A DNA stretch of 64,000 nt, from contig NZ_JANFQF010000015.1 in NCBI RefSeq assembly GCF_024438035.1, positions 62,001 through 126,000 on the forward strand, read 5' to 3'. Below, one piece after another: positions 53,127 to 62,516 of this stretch. The stretch's first letter is position 1, and every line of letters starts with the position of its first letter. The stretch comes from Rhodococcus tibetensis. Lineage in GTDB: Bacteria; Actinomycetota; Actinomycetes; Mycobacteriales; Mycobacteriaceae. The position numbers and the translations under genes were made by a program. The notes under the pieces are model-generated. The model was not told where the DNA came from, made no database searches, and saw only the letters and a program-made list of their open reading frames with translations.

Positions 53127-54575
53127 ATGACCGACTACGACAAGCTCTACATCGGCGGCAAGTGGGTAACGCCGTCCACCGATCAGGTGCTCGAAGTGTT
53201 CTCTCCCGCAACCGAAGAACGTGTCGGCTCGGTTCCGGTTGCCGGGCCGCAGGACATCGACGCAGCCGTCGCCGCCGCCCGGCGCGCATTCGACGACGGC
53301 CCGTGGCCACGCCTGTCGCCCGCCGAGCGCGCGCAGGTGATCGCCAAGGCCGCGAAGCTTCTCGAGGAACGCGCGGAGGAAATTGCCGGCGTCCTCTCGT
53401 CCGAGATGGGTCAGCCCCCCGCTTCGGTGCAGATGATGCAGGTGACCCCGTCACTCGCCACGATCAACTACTTCGCCGGACTCGCCGATTCGTTCCCGTG
53501 GACGGAAGAACGTTCGGGTGCCTTCGGCCGCTCCCGCGTCACCCGGGAGCCGGTCGGTGTGGTGGCCGCGGTGATCGCCTGGAACGTCCCACTGTTCCTG
53601 GCGATCAACAAGCTGGGCCCCGCCCTGCTCGCCGGGTGCACGATGGTGCTCAAGCCCGCCCCGGAATCACCGCTGACCACCAACATCGTCGGGGAGATCT
53701 TCGCCGAGGCCGGTCTGCCCGAGGGTGTGCTGTCGCTCGTGCCCGGTGGCGCCGAGACGGGTGAATACTTGGTGTCGCACCCGGACATCGACAAGATCAC
53801 CTTCACCGGCTCCACCGCCGTGGGCCGGAAGATCGGCGCCATTGCGGCGCAGAACCTCAAGCGCTGTTCCCTCGAACTGGGCGGCAAGTCCGCCGCGATC
53901 GTTCTCGAAGACGCCGACCTCGTCTCGACGATGCCGATGCTCGTGATGTCCGGGCTGATGAACACCGGGCAGGCCTGTGTCGGACAAACTCGCATCCTGG
54001 CACCGCGGTCCCGCTATGACGAAGTGGTCGAGGGCATGGTGGCCACCGCCGCCTTCTTCCCAGTCGGACTCCCGTCCGACCCGGCGGCGCAGCTCGGGCC
54101 CCTGATCTCCGAGAAGCAGCGCGAACGGGTCGAGGGTTACATCGCCAAGGGCAAGGAGGAAGGCGCACGTCTGGTGCTCGGCGGCGGACGTCCGGCCGGC
54201 CTCGAGACCGGGTACTTCGTCGAGCCGACGATCTTCGCGGACGTCGACAATTCGATGACCATCGCCAGGGAAGAGATCTTCGGACCCGTGCTGTGCGTGA
54301 TCCCCTACGACTCCGTCGACGAGGCCATCAAGATCGCCAACGATTCCGACTACGGGCTCGCCGGGTCGGTCTACACCACCGATGTCGAGAAGGGTCTCGA
54401 AGTGGCCGCCCGGGTCCGCACCGGCACCTACGGAATCAACTGGTACGCCTTCGATCCGGGTTCCCCGTTCGGCGGCTACAAGAATTCGGGCATCGGACGT
54501 GAGGACGGACCCGAAGGCCTCGAGGCCTTCTGCGAGACCAAGTCCGTGCTCTACCCACCCGGCTACGCAGGCTAG
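53127..54575 (+). CDS. Aldehyde dehydrogenase, Rv0223c-like
   Basis: A 482-residue NAD(P)-dependent aldehyde dehydrogenase. Catalytic glutamate lies in LELGGKSA and the nucleophile cysteine in NTGQACVGQTR; the dinucleotide motif is FTGSTAVGRK and the terminal motif SPFGGYKNSGIGRE. It oxidises an aldehyde to an acid or acyl derivative. GGAAG precedes the ATG 31 bases after the CrtC-like gene. The order matches M. tuberculosis Rv0223c, which I recall as a KstR-regulated gene; the KstR-like box at 50733 agrees. It ends at a strong hairpin. Confidence 0.9.
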   Translation: MTDYDKLYIGGKWVTPSTDQVLEVFSPATEERVGSVPVAGPQDIDAAVAAARRAFDDGPWPRLSPAERAQVIAKAAKLLEERAEEIAGVLSSEMGQPPASVQMMQVTPSLATINYFAGLADSFPWTEERSGAFGRSRVTREPVGVVAAVIAWNVPLFLAINKLGPALLAGCTMVLKPAPESPLTTNIVGEIFAEAGLPEGVLSLVPGGAETGEYLVSHPDIDKITFTGSTAVGRKIGAIAAQNLKRCSLELGGKSAAIVLEDADLVSTMPMLVMSGLMNTGQACVGQTRILAPRSRYDEVVEGMVATAAFFPVGLPSDPAAQLGPLISEKQRERVEGYIAKGKEEGARLVLGGGRPAGLETGYFVEPTIFADVDNSMTIAREEIFGPVLCVIPYDSVDEAIKIANDSDYGLAGSVYTTDVEKGLEVAARVRTGTYGINWYAFDPGSPFGGYKNSGIGREDGPEGLEAFCETKSVLYPPGYAG

Positions 54576-54585
54576 ACGGCTCCGC

Positions 54586-54635
54586 CGCTCGTGCGCCTTT
54601 CCAGTAGCTGCTGCCACCAGAAAGGCGCACGAGCG
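54586..54635. terminator. Bidirectional terminator after the aldehyde dehydrogenase
   Basis: CGCTCGTGCGCCTTTC and GAAAGGCGCACGAGCG form a 16-base perfect stem with an 18-base loop, between convergent stops at 54575 and 54654. Confidence 0.82.
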
Positions 54636-54653
54636 CGAAGCGCCGTCCGGGGT

Positions 54654-55154
54654 CTAGCTGCCGAACTGGATTCCATCCAGCGGGCCGCCGACGAAGACGA
54701 TCTGCGGCAGCGTCGTCTGCGGGCTGGTGGCGGTACTAAGCGAGAGGCACTCGCCGATCACGGCGTAGGCGCCGTCCGCGAGTTCCGCGGTGGTGTAGGT
54801 CTTGACTGCGTCACCCGCGGCGTTCGCAACCACCCGATCGGTCAGCGGAGTCATCCAGGCCGCGAAGCCCGGCTCGAGAACGACTGCAGGGTTGGAGAGG
54901 ACTTCCGGGAGCCTGGTGGCATCGAACGCCACGGCACCACAGGACTGCGGGTCGGTGAGCGCGAAGATATTCGGGTTGGTGACCGTGATGTCGAGGGTAT
55001 TTCCGTCCACCTCGGTCACCACGGTCGGAGGGGCTACCTCCGTTGCTGCCGAAGCAGTCGCCGGCATGGCCATGGATACGGCGGCCGCAGCAGCCGCAGC
55101 AAATGCGGCACCTCCGGCGAGTCGCTTCATGCCCGTACTGGTTCCTGGCTGCAT
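54654..55154 (-). CDS. Secreted protein of unknown function
   Basis: A 166-residue exported protein. The signal peptide is Ala-rich (RLAGGAAFAAAAAAAVSMAMPATASA, cleavage near residue 37). The mature domain of about 130 residues contains one cysteine pair (CGAV and GECLSL) and mostly predicted beta structure. I recognise no family; small exported proteins of this layout are frequent in Rhodococcus and related genera. The ATG at 55154 is preceded by AAAGGA. It stands alone. Confidence 0.72.
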   Translation of the reverse strand: MQPGTSTGMKRLAGGAAFAAAAAAAVSMAMPATASAATEVAPPTVVTEVDGNTLDITVTNPNIFALTDPQSCGAVAFDATRLPEVLSNPAVVLEPGFAAWMTPLTDRVVANAAGDAVKTYTTAELADGAYAVIGECLSLSTATSPQTTLPQIVFVGGPLDGIQFGS

Positions 55155-55297
55155 CGTCAATCCTTTCGTTGGTGAGCATCGAAATCATGACACTTACAGA
55201 CCGAATGGTATGGGATTGTCGGTTGCCCTGCCGGGTTCCGCCCGAATCGGTCGGATTTGTTCAATGCAGGGTCCTGTCCGGGCGGCACACTGAAACC

Positions 55298-55774
55298 ATG
55301 ACCACAGACGAAGTGCGCCCCGTCCCCGAGGGATACACCACCATTACGCCGTATCTGGTGGTGGACGGCGGAGCCAAGGCCATCGACTACTACGCCGAGG
55401 TGTTCGGAGCGACGGTCGTTCAGCGCATGGACGGCAACGACGGCTCCGTCATGCACGCCGAACTCGACTTCGGCAACGGCCGAATCCAGCTCAGCGACCC
55501 GATGCCGACGATGGGCCTGCAGGCGCCCGACGGCACGAACACCGTCAACCATTCGTACGTGCTCTACTGCGAGGACGTCGATGCCACGTTCCGTCGTGCC
55601 GTCGAGCGCGGCGCGAACGTTTTCGAGGAGCCGTCCACGTTTGTCACCGGCGATCGCTTCGGCTCCCTCCTCGACCCGTTCGGGCACCGGTGGGCGATCA
55701 TGACCCGCGTCGAAAACGTCTCCGACGAGGAAGCCCAGCGGCGGGTCGAGGAGTGGGCCGCCACGCAGGGCTGA
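55298..55774 (+). CDS. VOC-family protein, PhnB-like
   Basis: A 158-residue VOC protein of the PhnB/glyoxalase type: TITPYLVVDGGAKAIDYYAEVFGA, VMHAELDFGNGRIQLSDPMP and the C-terminal GDRFGSLLDPFGHRWAIMTRVENVS, where the acidic residue of the last strand would bind metal in enzymes of the class. A role in detoxification or small-molecule binding is possible, but no substrate can be assigned. It converges with pckG across a perfect hairpin. Confidence 0.85.
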   Translation: MTTDEVRPVPEGYTTITPYLVVDGGAKAIDYYAEVFGATVVQRMDGNDGSVMHAELDFGNGRIQLSDPMPTMGLQAPDGTNTVNHSYVLYCEDVDATFRRAVERGANVFEEPSTFVTGDRFGSLLDPFGHRWAIMTRVENVSDEEAQRRVEEWAATQG

Positions 55775-55795
55775 CCTCGATCTCCCTTTGAAACG

Positions 55796-55842
55796 CCGAA
55801 TGTCACAGTGATTCAGTATCACTGAACCACTGTGACATTCGG
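55796..55842. terminator. Bidirectional terminator between the VOC gene and pckG
   Basis: Long inverted repeat: CCGAATGTCACAGTG...TTCAGT and ACTGAA...CACTGTGACATTCGG with only a small internal bulge and a 3-base loop. It lies between convergent stops at 55774 and 55858. Confidence 0.82.
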
Positions 55843-55857
55843 TCACCTACGGGGAGA

Positions 55858-57687
55858 CTAGCCCAGGCGCTGCTTCAGTGCCTCGAACTCGTCACGGATA
55901 CCGGACGGCACCTTCTCACCGAGGAACTCGAACCATTCCTCGATCAGCGGCAACTCCTGCTTCCACTCGTCGACGTTCACCTTCAGCGCCTCGGCGACGT
56001 CGTCCGCGTTCACGTCGAGGCCGTCCAACTCGAGGTCGGCTGCGGTCGGGACGTAACCGATCGGGGTGGACTCCGCTTCGGCCTTGTGCTCGATGCGGTC
56101 GACGATCCATTTCAGGACGCGCGAGTTCTCGCCGAAACCTGGCCACAGGAAGCGGCCGTCGTCGCCGCGGCGGAACCAGTTGACGTAGAAGATCTTCGGC
56201 AACTTCTGAGCGTCCGCGTTCTTACCGACGTTGATCCAGTGGTTCAGGTAGTCACCGGCGTTGTAGCCGATGAACGGCAGCATCGCCATCGGGTCGCGGC
56301 GCACGGTGCCCACGGCACCTTCCGCGGCTGCGGTCTGCTCGGACGACAGGGTGGCACCGAGGAACGTGCCGTGCTGCCAATCGAACGACTCGCTGACCAG
56401 CGGGACGGTGGTCTTGCGACGTCCGCCGAACAGGATCGCCGAGATCGGCACACCCTGCGGGTCGTCCCACTCGGGAGCGAGGATGGGGCACTGCGACATG
56501 GGGGTGGTGTACCGCGAGTTCGGGTGGGCCGCCTTCTCACCGGACTCGGGCGTCCAGTCGTTGCCCTTCCAGTCCGTCAAGTGCTGCGGGTCACCTTCGA
56601 GGCCCTCCCACCACACATCGCCGTCGTCCGTGAGTGCGACGTTGGTGAAGAGCGTGTTGCCCGCCTCCATCGTCCTCATGGCGTTGGGGTTGGAACCGTG
56701 GTTCGTGCCGGGTGCGACACCGAAGAATCCGAACTCCGGGTTGACGGCGTACAGCCGGCCGTCCTGACCGAACCGCATCCACGCGATGTCGTCGCCGAGA
56801 GTCTCGGCGCGCCAGCCCGGAACGGTGGGCTGGATCATGGCGAGGTTGGTCTTGCCGCACGCGCTCGGGAAGGCAGCGGCGATGTAATAGGCCTTGTCCT
56901 CCGGCGAGATCAGCTTGAGGATCAGCATGTGCTCGGCCAGCCAGCCCTCGTCGTGGGCCATGGCCGAGGCGATGCGCAGCGAGTAGCACTTCTTGCCGAG
57001 CAGTGCGTTGCCGCCGTAGCCGGAACCGTAGCTCCAGATCTCCCGGGTCTCCGGGAAGTGGGTGATGTACTTGGTGTCGCTGCACGGCCACGGCACGTCG
57101 GCCTGACCCTCTTCGAGGGGCGCACCCACCGAGTGCAGGGCCTTGACGAACGGCTTGTCCTTACCCAGCTTCTCGAGGGCAGCGGTGCCCATGCGCGTCA
57201 TGATGCGCATGGAGACGACCACGTATTCGGAGTCGGTGATCTCGACGCCCAGTTTAGGATCCTCGGCACCGAGGGGACCCATGCAGAACGGGACGACATA
57301 CATGGTGCGACCCCGCATCGAACCGCGGTAGAGGTCGGTCATGAGGGCCTTCATCTCGGCCGGGTCCATCCAGTTGTTGGTGGGACCGGCGCCGATCTCC
57401 TCGTTGGTGCAGATGTAGGTCCGCGATTCGACACGTGCCACATCCGACGGGTCGGAGTTGCCGAGGAACGAGTTCGGCTTCTTCTCCTGGTTGAGGCGGG
57501 TGAACGTACCGGCGTCGACAAGCTGCGAGGTCAGTCGATCCCATTCGGCGTCCGAGCCGTCTGCGAAGACGACGCGGTCGGGCTGCGTGAGTTCGGCAAC
57601 CTCTCGAACCCAGGCGAGCAGCTCACTGTGCTCCGTGGGGGGCGTGCCGTCAGTTCCGTTCAGACCGGGAATGGTCGCTGAGGTCAT
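55858..57687 (-). CDS. pckG: Phosphoenolpyruvate carboxykinase (GTP)
   Basis: A 609-residue GTP-dependent PEP carboxykinase converting oxaloacetate to PEP for gluconeogenesis during growth on fatty acids or sterols. The P-loop signature [12 protein letters not shown] (ACGKTN at 276-281) and the reactive cysteine identify the GTP class. Further conserved blocks are [31 protein letters not shown] and [13 protein letters not shown] use the ATG at 57687 with GGAGA upstream; the 61 open codons beyond are low-complexity. It sits, as in M. tuberculosis, near the trmB/mmpL3 group. Confidence 0.96.
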   Translation of the reverse strand: MTSATIPGLNGTDGTPPTEHSELLAWVREVAELTQPDRVVFADGSDAEWDRLTSQLVDAGTFTRLNQEKKPNSFLGNSDPSDVARVESRTYICTNEEIGAGPTNNWMDPAEMKALMTDLYRGSMRGRTMYVVPFCMGPLGAEDPKLGVEITDSEYVVVSMRIMTRMGTAALEKLGKDKPFVKALHSVGAPLEEGQADVPWPCSDTKYITHFPETREIWSYGSGYGGNALLGKKCYSLRIASAMAHDEGWLAEHMLILKLISPEDKAYYIAAAFPSACGKTNLAMIQPTVPGWRAETLGDDIAWMRFGQDGRLYAVNPEFGFFGVAPGTNHGSNPNAMRTMEAGNTLFTNVALTDDGDVWWEGLEGDPQHLTDWKGNDWTPESGEKAAHPNSRYTTPMSQCPILAPEWDDPQGVPISAILFGGRRKTTVPLVSESFDWQHGTFLGATLSSEQTAAAEGAVGTVRRDPMAMLPFIGYNAGDYLNHWINVGKNADAQKLPKIFYVNWFRRGDDGRFLWPGFGENSRVLKWIVDRIEHKAEAESTPIGYVPTAADLELDGLDVNADDVAEALKVNVDEWKQELPLIEEWFEFLGEKVPSGIRDEFEALKQRLG

Positions 57688-57920
57688 CAAACTCTCCTGG
57701 GGTGAGCCGGAACCGGACCATCTGCCGTCCGTTGCGAGAGAGCCCCTCGCAACGAGTGCCAGACGGTCCGATTTTCCCCTCTCGGCGGGGTCCAGCCAGG
57801 CCGTCCATGCCACATGGAAGACGCGGGCGCCGGGTGTCCTATCCCTAGAGGTTAACGCCGCGGGTCCCATCCAGGGGAACCGGGTGCGGTCGGAAAGGTC
57901 ACAGAAACGATTCAGTAAGG

Positions 57921-57949
57921 CCGTCAGGCGCCTTTCCCGTGCCTGACGG
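57921..57949 (-). terminator. Hairpin after the DUF6802-like gene
   Basis: CCGTCAGGC (57921-57929) and GCCTGACGG (57941-57949) form a 9-base perfect stem, 18 bases past the stop of the minus-strand gene. No U-tract follows on that strand. Confidence 0.5.
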
Positions 57950-57966
57950 GCATTTTGGGAGAGTAT

Positions 57967-58278
57967 TCAGCCGTTACCGAGGGTCCCGTCATCAGTCTGT
58001 TCCCACCGCGCCACGCCGTCCGGGCCGCGATGAAATTCCCAGGCCGCGTACGCGCCGTCGTCGGAGATCGTCGTCAGATGGTCGGCGTCGCCGTCCCCAT
58101 CCATGTCCGAGGCGACTACCAGGGCATTTCCGGATTCGAAAGTCTGCGTGTCGAGGAGACCGTCGCCGTCGATATCGTGCGTCGGATCGGTCAGGGCAAC
58201 CGCTCCTGAGTCCTCGCCGAACGTGTCGAGTTCGAAGTGGGGCACATCGGGAACGAGAAAGCTCTCAGCAGTTGCCAC
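57967..58278 (-). CDS. Small acidic protein with calcium-binding-type D-rich repeats (DUF6802-like)
   Basis: A 103-residue acidic cytoplasmic-looking protein. Two EF-hand/dockerin-like D-x-D-x-D-G loops are visible (DIDGDGLLD at about 34-42 and DMDGDGDAD at about 57-65). Each is followed by a short strand (TQTFESGNALVVASD; HLTTISDDGAYAAWEF). It probably binds calcium or forms a small beta unit, a pattern I associate with DUF6802. Function is unknown. It lies between the GTPase pair and pckG. Confidence 0.72.
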   Translation of the reverse strand: MATAESFLVPDVPHFELDTFGEDSGAVALTDPTHDIDGDGLLDTQTFESGNALVVASDMDGDGDADHLTTISDDGAYAAWEFHRGPDGVARWEQTDDGTLGNG

Positions 58279-58371
58279 GGCGATCTCCCTTCACGTCGAT
58301 CAGTTTCACAGAGAGACGGACGCAATTCAACATGGTTCCACACAAATGTGGGCATGTTGCGCCGAAGACCT

Positions 58372-59838
58372 CTACGTACTCTGACGTTCGGGAAGGTGTT
58401 TCGGTTCCCGCCTCGCGTCAGAAATTTCCCGCAGTCCGCGATCGATCGCCGCCAGGTCCCGGTCACACGCAGCGAGCTGACCATTACGCCTCGCCGTGAG
58501 CCCTCGCAGCTCACCGTCGATCTGTGCCACCCGGGAGTCCACCTCCCCGGCGCGCGACCGGCTCTCCGCAAGAATCATTTCGCTGATCTGCGCCTCGGCG
58601 GACAACAACCGGCCGAGAACCAACTGCTCCCACTGCGCACGCACGGTCGTGAGTGACTCGGTGGCCCACTGCCTCATGTGGGAGCGCTCGGCGATGTGTC
58701 CGCGCGCCCGGGCAAGCCACCACGCGACCCCGCCGCCGAGCGTCAGAGTCAGCGGGATGGACGCGATGTCGAGGGCAGGCACCACCGACAGTGGCGTCAC
58801 CACCAGGCGCCCCAGCCCGAGTCCCGCCGACGCCCCGATCAGGATCGTCATTCGGTCTTCGAGTCCGCGGTGGCGAGGCTCGGGGCGTCCCGGGACAGTG
58901 GAATCGGGCGGTGGGACGGTGCCGGGCGCATCGGACGCGGCGACACCGGCGCGCGCACGCAGGTGGTCGAGTCGCGTCGTCACCACGCCGTCGAGGTCAG
59001 CGCTCAGCTTCTTCACGACGTCGGCGAGTCGGTCAGGGTAATCCGCGAGTTCCGTACGTCCGGCCCGGTCGATGTCCGCACGCACCGCCGCACCCGCCGC
59101 CCGGATCCGTGAGGACACCTCGTGCATCAATTCGACTTTGCCGAGCTGCACCTGACTGCGGAGTCGAGCTACCCGCTCCGCACGCTGGCCGTCGCGGTGC
59201 GCGAGTAGGCGGGCCCGTTCGGCGCGGAGGTCGGCACCGGCTTCGGTTTCCCGAATGGAACGGCCGGTGGCCACGATCATCCGGCGGGTCTGCTCGAGAA
59301 CTCTTTCCGTTCCCGACCGCGCCTCCCTCGTCTGGCCGTCCGCCGCGGACAGGAGTGCTGCGAGCAGCGCCTCGACCCCGGATTCGCGCGTCGGCGCACC
59401 CCGTAGTCCGGCCGCGACCGCATGAATTGTCACGTCGGCGAATCGCTCCGCATGCCCGGCCAGCAGGGCGCGGTCACGCTCGCGGACGGTGGCCCAATCT
59501 CGGTGGACGTCGATTTTCGTCAGCGCGAAGACCACCGGGCACGCGGGACGCGTGACCACGTCGAGAACAGACAGCTCCTCCCGCCCGAGTGGTGCGGCGG
59601 CATCGAGCACCATGAGCACCACACCGGCGTCCAGCGGGTCGTCGACGAAGTCGAACGCGGACGCGTCGAGCTCACGCAGTCCGTCGATGAGCCTGGACTT
59701 GCCCGCACGACGGGGCCCGGCGACGAACAACTCGTGTCTGAACTCCGGACCCGAGGCGAGCCGCGCGGCTGCCGTCGGATTCCACCGGGCAACGACGTCG
59801 ACGGTCTCGGCGGGCAGGTCCGTCAGCGCTCGCGTCAT
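58372..59838 (-). CDS. GTPase-like membrane-associated protein (second of a pair), Rv0210-like
   Basis: A 488-residue P-loop protein. The Walker A motif GPRRAGKS is at 41-48, the G3 region is diverged (DDPLDAG) and G4 reads TKID at 107-110. A long helical region then leads to a pair of hydrophobic segments (RMTILIGASAGLGLGRLVV; IPLTLTLGGGVAWWLA) and a C-terminal coiled coil. This layout recalls dynamin-like GTPases acting on membranes. It shares 4 bases with the upstream gene (ATGA), so the two are co-translated and probably form a complex. It corresponds to Rv0210 in order and size. Confidence 0.8.
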   Translation of the reverse strand: MTRALTDLPAETVDVVARWNPTAAARLASGPEFRHELFVAGPRRAGKSRLIDGLRELDASAFDFVDDPLDAGVVLMVLDAAAPLGREELSVLDVVTRPACPVVFALTKIDVHRDWATVRERDRALLAGHAERFADVTIHAVAAGLRGAPTRESGVEALLAALLSAADGQTREARSGTERVLEQTRRMIVATGRSIRETEAGADLRAERARLLAHRDGQRAERVARLRSQVQLGKVELMHEVSSRIRAAGAAVRADIDRAGRTELADYPDRLADVVKKLSADLDGVVTTRLDHLRARAGVAASDAPGTVPPPDSTVPGRPEPRHRGLEDRMTILIGASAGLGLGRLVVTPLSVVPALDIASIPLTLTLGGGVAWWLARARGHIAERSHMRQWATESLTTVRAQWEQLVLGRLLSAEAQISEMILAESRSRAGEVDSRVAQIDGELRGLTARRNGQLAACDRDLAAIDRGLREISDARREPKHLPERQST

Positions 59839-60875
59839 CCCGGCTCGCGGGCGTCGACGAGCAGGCGGCCGTCCGGACGGCCACCCATCCGCAGCCAGGT
59901 GCGCAGGTAATGGCGCCGCACGTCCACGATGGCCCGACGTTGCCGGGCAGTGGGCCTTCCGACGAGTTGCGCCCTCCACCAGTGCGCGCACCGGACGGCG
60001 TCGTCGGCGGTGCAGGGCTCCGCCGGGGCCTCGGCATTCCAATCGGTCAGGTGGATTCGGGCAGCCGCGGCCGCGAGCGCGACCGCGGCGTCTCCCCCGA
60101 GGTACTCCTCGAGGACAACCCGGACCTCGGCTGTGCAGGCCGCCAGCGACCGGAGCGCGCGCAGCGCACTCTCGCATCGGCGTGCCCGGACGTACTCCAC
60201 TCGCTCGGCGACAGCTCCCACCACCGCGTCCGCTCCGCTCGCCACGCGCAACATGGCGGTCAGTGCTACGGCGTCCAGTTGCGGATCCGCCGCGAGCGCG
60301 GCGCTCGCTGCGGCGACACCATGGGCATCCCACACGGAACCGAGATCGTGCGGGCGCTCACGCAGGACCGGCAGGTCCGCCTCGGATACCGCCCGGGCGG
60401 TCGCGAGGGACCCGATGAGCGGCAGAGCCGGCAGGCCACCGTCCGACGAGCACTCGGCCGCCCGCGTGAGCGCCGCATTCCACACGTCGGCCGGCTCCCG
60501 CGACTCCCCGAGGGCATCTGCCTTGTTGAGCACGAACAGCGCCCGCTCGAGCCCGGCGACTGCCGCACGCTCGGCGGCACGCACCGATTCGACGAGGACA
60601 CACACAACCACGTCACCGTCCAGGACGGGGTCGGGCGCGTCGGGCACGTCGAGCGGACCCGGCTCTTCGATCACGGCGCCCGGAATTGCACCGTCTTTCA
60701 GAACGGTCGCGACAGTGGTTCTGCCCACACCCGCACGACCGGTTATCTGCACACGGATCGGCGCGCGGAGATCCGCTGCGATGTCCCGGACGCACTCCCC
60801 CGCCGCGCGGTCCGTTTCCGCAACTCTGTCTGCGAGTTCGCCCAGTTCCCCGCCCCCGGCGTCTACAAAGCCCAT
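59835..60875 (-). CDS. GTPase-like protein with altered P-loop (first of a pair), Rv0209-like
   Basis: A 346-residue P-loop protein. The Walker A position reads GRAGVGRT at 46-53, with R52 in place of the invariant lysine, while G4 is a good NKAD at 117-120. The remainder is helical with no membrane segment. The combination suggests a GTP-binding or pseudo-GTPase subunit. I start at the ATG at 60875, which follows a G-rich site; a GTG directly upstream is possible. It is coupled by ATGA to the 488-residue partner. It matches Rv0209 in order. Confidence 0.78.
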   Translation of the reverse strand: MGFVDAGGGELGELADRVAETDRAAGECVRDIAADLRAPIRVQITGRAGVGRTTVATVLKDGAIPGAVIEEPGPLDVPDAPDPVLDGDVVVCVLVESVRAAERAAVAGLERALFVLNKADALGESREPADVWNAALTRAAECSSDGGLPALPLIGSLATARAVSEADLPVLRERPHDLGSVWDAHGVAAASAALAADPQLDAVALTAMLRVASGADAVVGAVAERVEYVRARRCESALRALRSLAACTAEVRVVLEEYLGGDAAVALAAAAARIHLTDWNAEAPAEPCTADDAVRCAHWWRAQLVGRPTARQRRAIVDVRRHYLRTWLRMGGRPDGRLLVDAREPG

Positions 60876-60998
60876 CACGTGCTGACCCCCCTTCCGTACC
60901 GGCAGGATTCTGTCAGACTTCCGCGAAACCGGCGTAGGCAACCGTGCAGGCTACGCCGCCGTTCGAGCAGAAAGTCTCAACGTGAACTTCAGACCCGT

Positions 60999-61775
60999 AT
61001 GCCAGAAATCGTCCGCATGCGTGACAATGGTCCGGTGAACCACGCCGATCAGGAAGCACCCGCCGTCCCCGAGGAGGGACAGACTCCGCGCAAGACGGGG
61101 TCTCGACTCCACCCCAGGGTGACGAGTTTCCGCTCCCGCCGGGGCGCGCTGACCGCCGCCCAGCAGGAGTCGTGGGACCGGCAGTGGCCGAAGATCGGTG
61201 CCGAGGTCTCGGACACCCGCCTCGACGCAGCCGTCTGGTTCGGGCGCGACGCACCTGTGGTTCTCGAGATCGGCTCGGGCACCGGAACCGCGACGGCGGC
61301 GATGGCGAAAGCCGAACCGCACGTCAACCTGATGGCCGTCGAGGTATACCGCCCCGGTCTCGCACAGTTGCTGCAGCAGATCGAGCGTGACGACATCCCG
61401 AACATCCGTGTTCTGCGTGGTGACGCCATGGACGTTCTCGAGAACATGGTCGAACCCGAATCGCTGACCGGTGTCCGTGTCTTCTTCCCGGACCCGTGGC
61501 CGAAGGCCCGTCACCACAAACGGCGCCTGTTGCAGTCCCCCACGTTTGCGCTGATCGCCAGTCGCTTGAAGCCCGGCGGTGTGTTGCACGTCGCAACGGA
61601 TCACGCCGAGTACGCCGAGGCCATCGCCGAGGCCGGAAACGCGGAACCGCTGTTGACCTCCCTCGACTGGGAGTCCCCGATGACGCACGAGCGTCCGGTC
61701 ACGAAGTTCGAGGACAAGGCCCACCAGGTCGGCAGTGCGATCACCGAGTTGATTTGGGGGAAGATCAGGTCATGA
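60999..61775 (+). CDS. trmB: tRNA (guanine-N7)-methyltransferase
   Basis: A 258-residue TrmB that makes m7G46 in the variable loop of tRNAs using SAM. Seen: motif I VVLEIGSGTGTATAAMAKAEP, VEVYRPGLAQLL, and the family signature VFFPDPWPKARHHKRRL with its catalytic/tRNA-binding residues, then TDHAEYAEAI. Alternative in-frame starts are ATG 61017 and GTG 61035. The stop overlaps the NYN gene by 4 bases, which in turn precedes mmpL3, as in mycobacteria. Confidence 0.95.
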   Translation: MPEIVRMRDNGPVNHADQEAPAVPEEGQTPRKTGSRLHPRVTSFRSRRGALTAAQQESWDRQWPKIGAEVSDTRLDAAVWFGRDAPVVLEIGSGTGTATAAMAKAEPHVNLMAVEVYRPGLAQLLQQIERDDIPNIRVLRGDAMDVLENMVEPESLTGVRVFFPDPWPKARHHKRRLLQSPTFALIASRLKPGGVLHVATDHAEYAEAIAEAGNAEPLLTSLDWESPMTHERPVTKFEDKAHQVGSAITELIWGKIRS

Positions 61776-62506
61776 GCGTCAGCGAGCAGTACATATCCGG
61801 CGGGCCGCCTGCGGGCGCCGCCGGCACCGCGGTGTCGTCAGGATCTCCCGTGGTGGGTGCACGTGACGGACGCCACCAGAAGCGAGTCCTTCTCGTCTGG
61901 GATGCACCGAACCTCGACATGGGGCTGGGCGCCATCCTCGGCGGCCGTCCGACAGCGGCCTACCGGCCACGATTCGACGCACTCGGCCGTTGGCTCCTCT
62001 CCCGAACCGCGGAACTGTCGGCGTCCGGCACCGACACGCTCGAACCCGAAGCGACCGTCTTCACCAATATCGCGGCTGGCAGCGCCGATGTTGTGAGACC
62101 GTGGGTCGAAGCGTTGCGTAATGTGGGCTTCGCGGTGTTCGCCAAGCCGAAGATCGATGAGGACAGTGACGTCGACTCCGACATGCTGGACCACATCGCG
62201 CTCCGGCACGGTGAGGGGCTGGCCGGTGTCATGGTCGCTTCTGCTGACGGTCAGGCATTTCGTGAACCGTTGGAGAACATCGCCGCGACCGGCATTCCGG
62301 TCCAGATACTCGGGTTCCGCGAGCACGCCAGCTGGGCGGTTGCGTCCGACCTTCTGGACTTCGTCGATCTCGAGGACATTCCCGGCGTCTTCCGCGAGCC
62401 ACTTCCTCGGGTCAGCCTCGACACACTGCCCGACGAGGGTGCCTGGTTGCAGCCGTTCCGACCGCTTTCCGCCCTGCTCGTCGGGCGGAAGAGTGCTGCC
62501 GAGTAG
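61772..62506 (+). CDS. NYN-domain (PIN-like RNase fold) protein, Rv0207c-like
   Basis: A 244-residue protein with a NYN domain, a PIN-like nuclease fold: LLVWDAPNLDMGLGAIL (acidic D/N motif) at about 39-55, KIDEDSDVDSDMLDHIA in the middle, and GLAGVMVASADGQAFREPLENI with the catalytic-type SADG. The fold usually processes RNA. It is translationally coupled to trmB and 10 bases from mmpL3, a conserved trio. A link between RNA metabolism and mycolate export is suggested only by position. Confidence 0.88.
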   Translation: MSVSEQYISGGPPAGAAGTAVSSGSPVVGARDGRHQKRVLLVWDAPNLDMGLGAILGGRPTAAYRPRFDALGRWLLSRTAELSASGTDTLEPEATVFTNIAAGSADVVRPWVEALRNVGFAVFAKPKIDEDSDVDSDMLDHIALRHGEGLAGVMVASADGQAFREPLENIAATGIPVQILGFREHASWAVASDLLDFVDLEDIPGVFREPLPRVSLDTLPDEGAWLQPFRPLSALLVGRKSAAE

Positions 62507-62516
62507 GAGTTGATCA

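Noticed and set aside
56086-57681. 531-codon plus-strand open frame opposite pckG
   Set aside because: Antisense shadow; the minus strand encodes an unmistakable PEP carboxykinase over the same bases.
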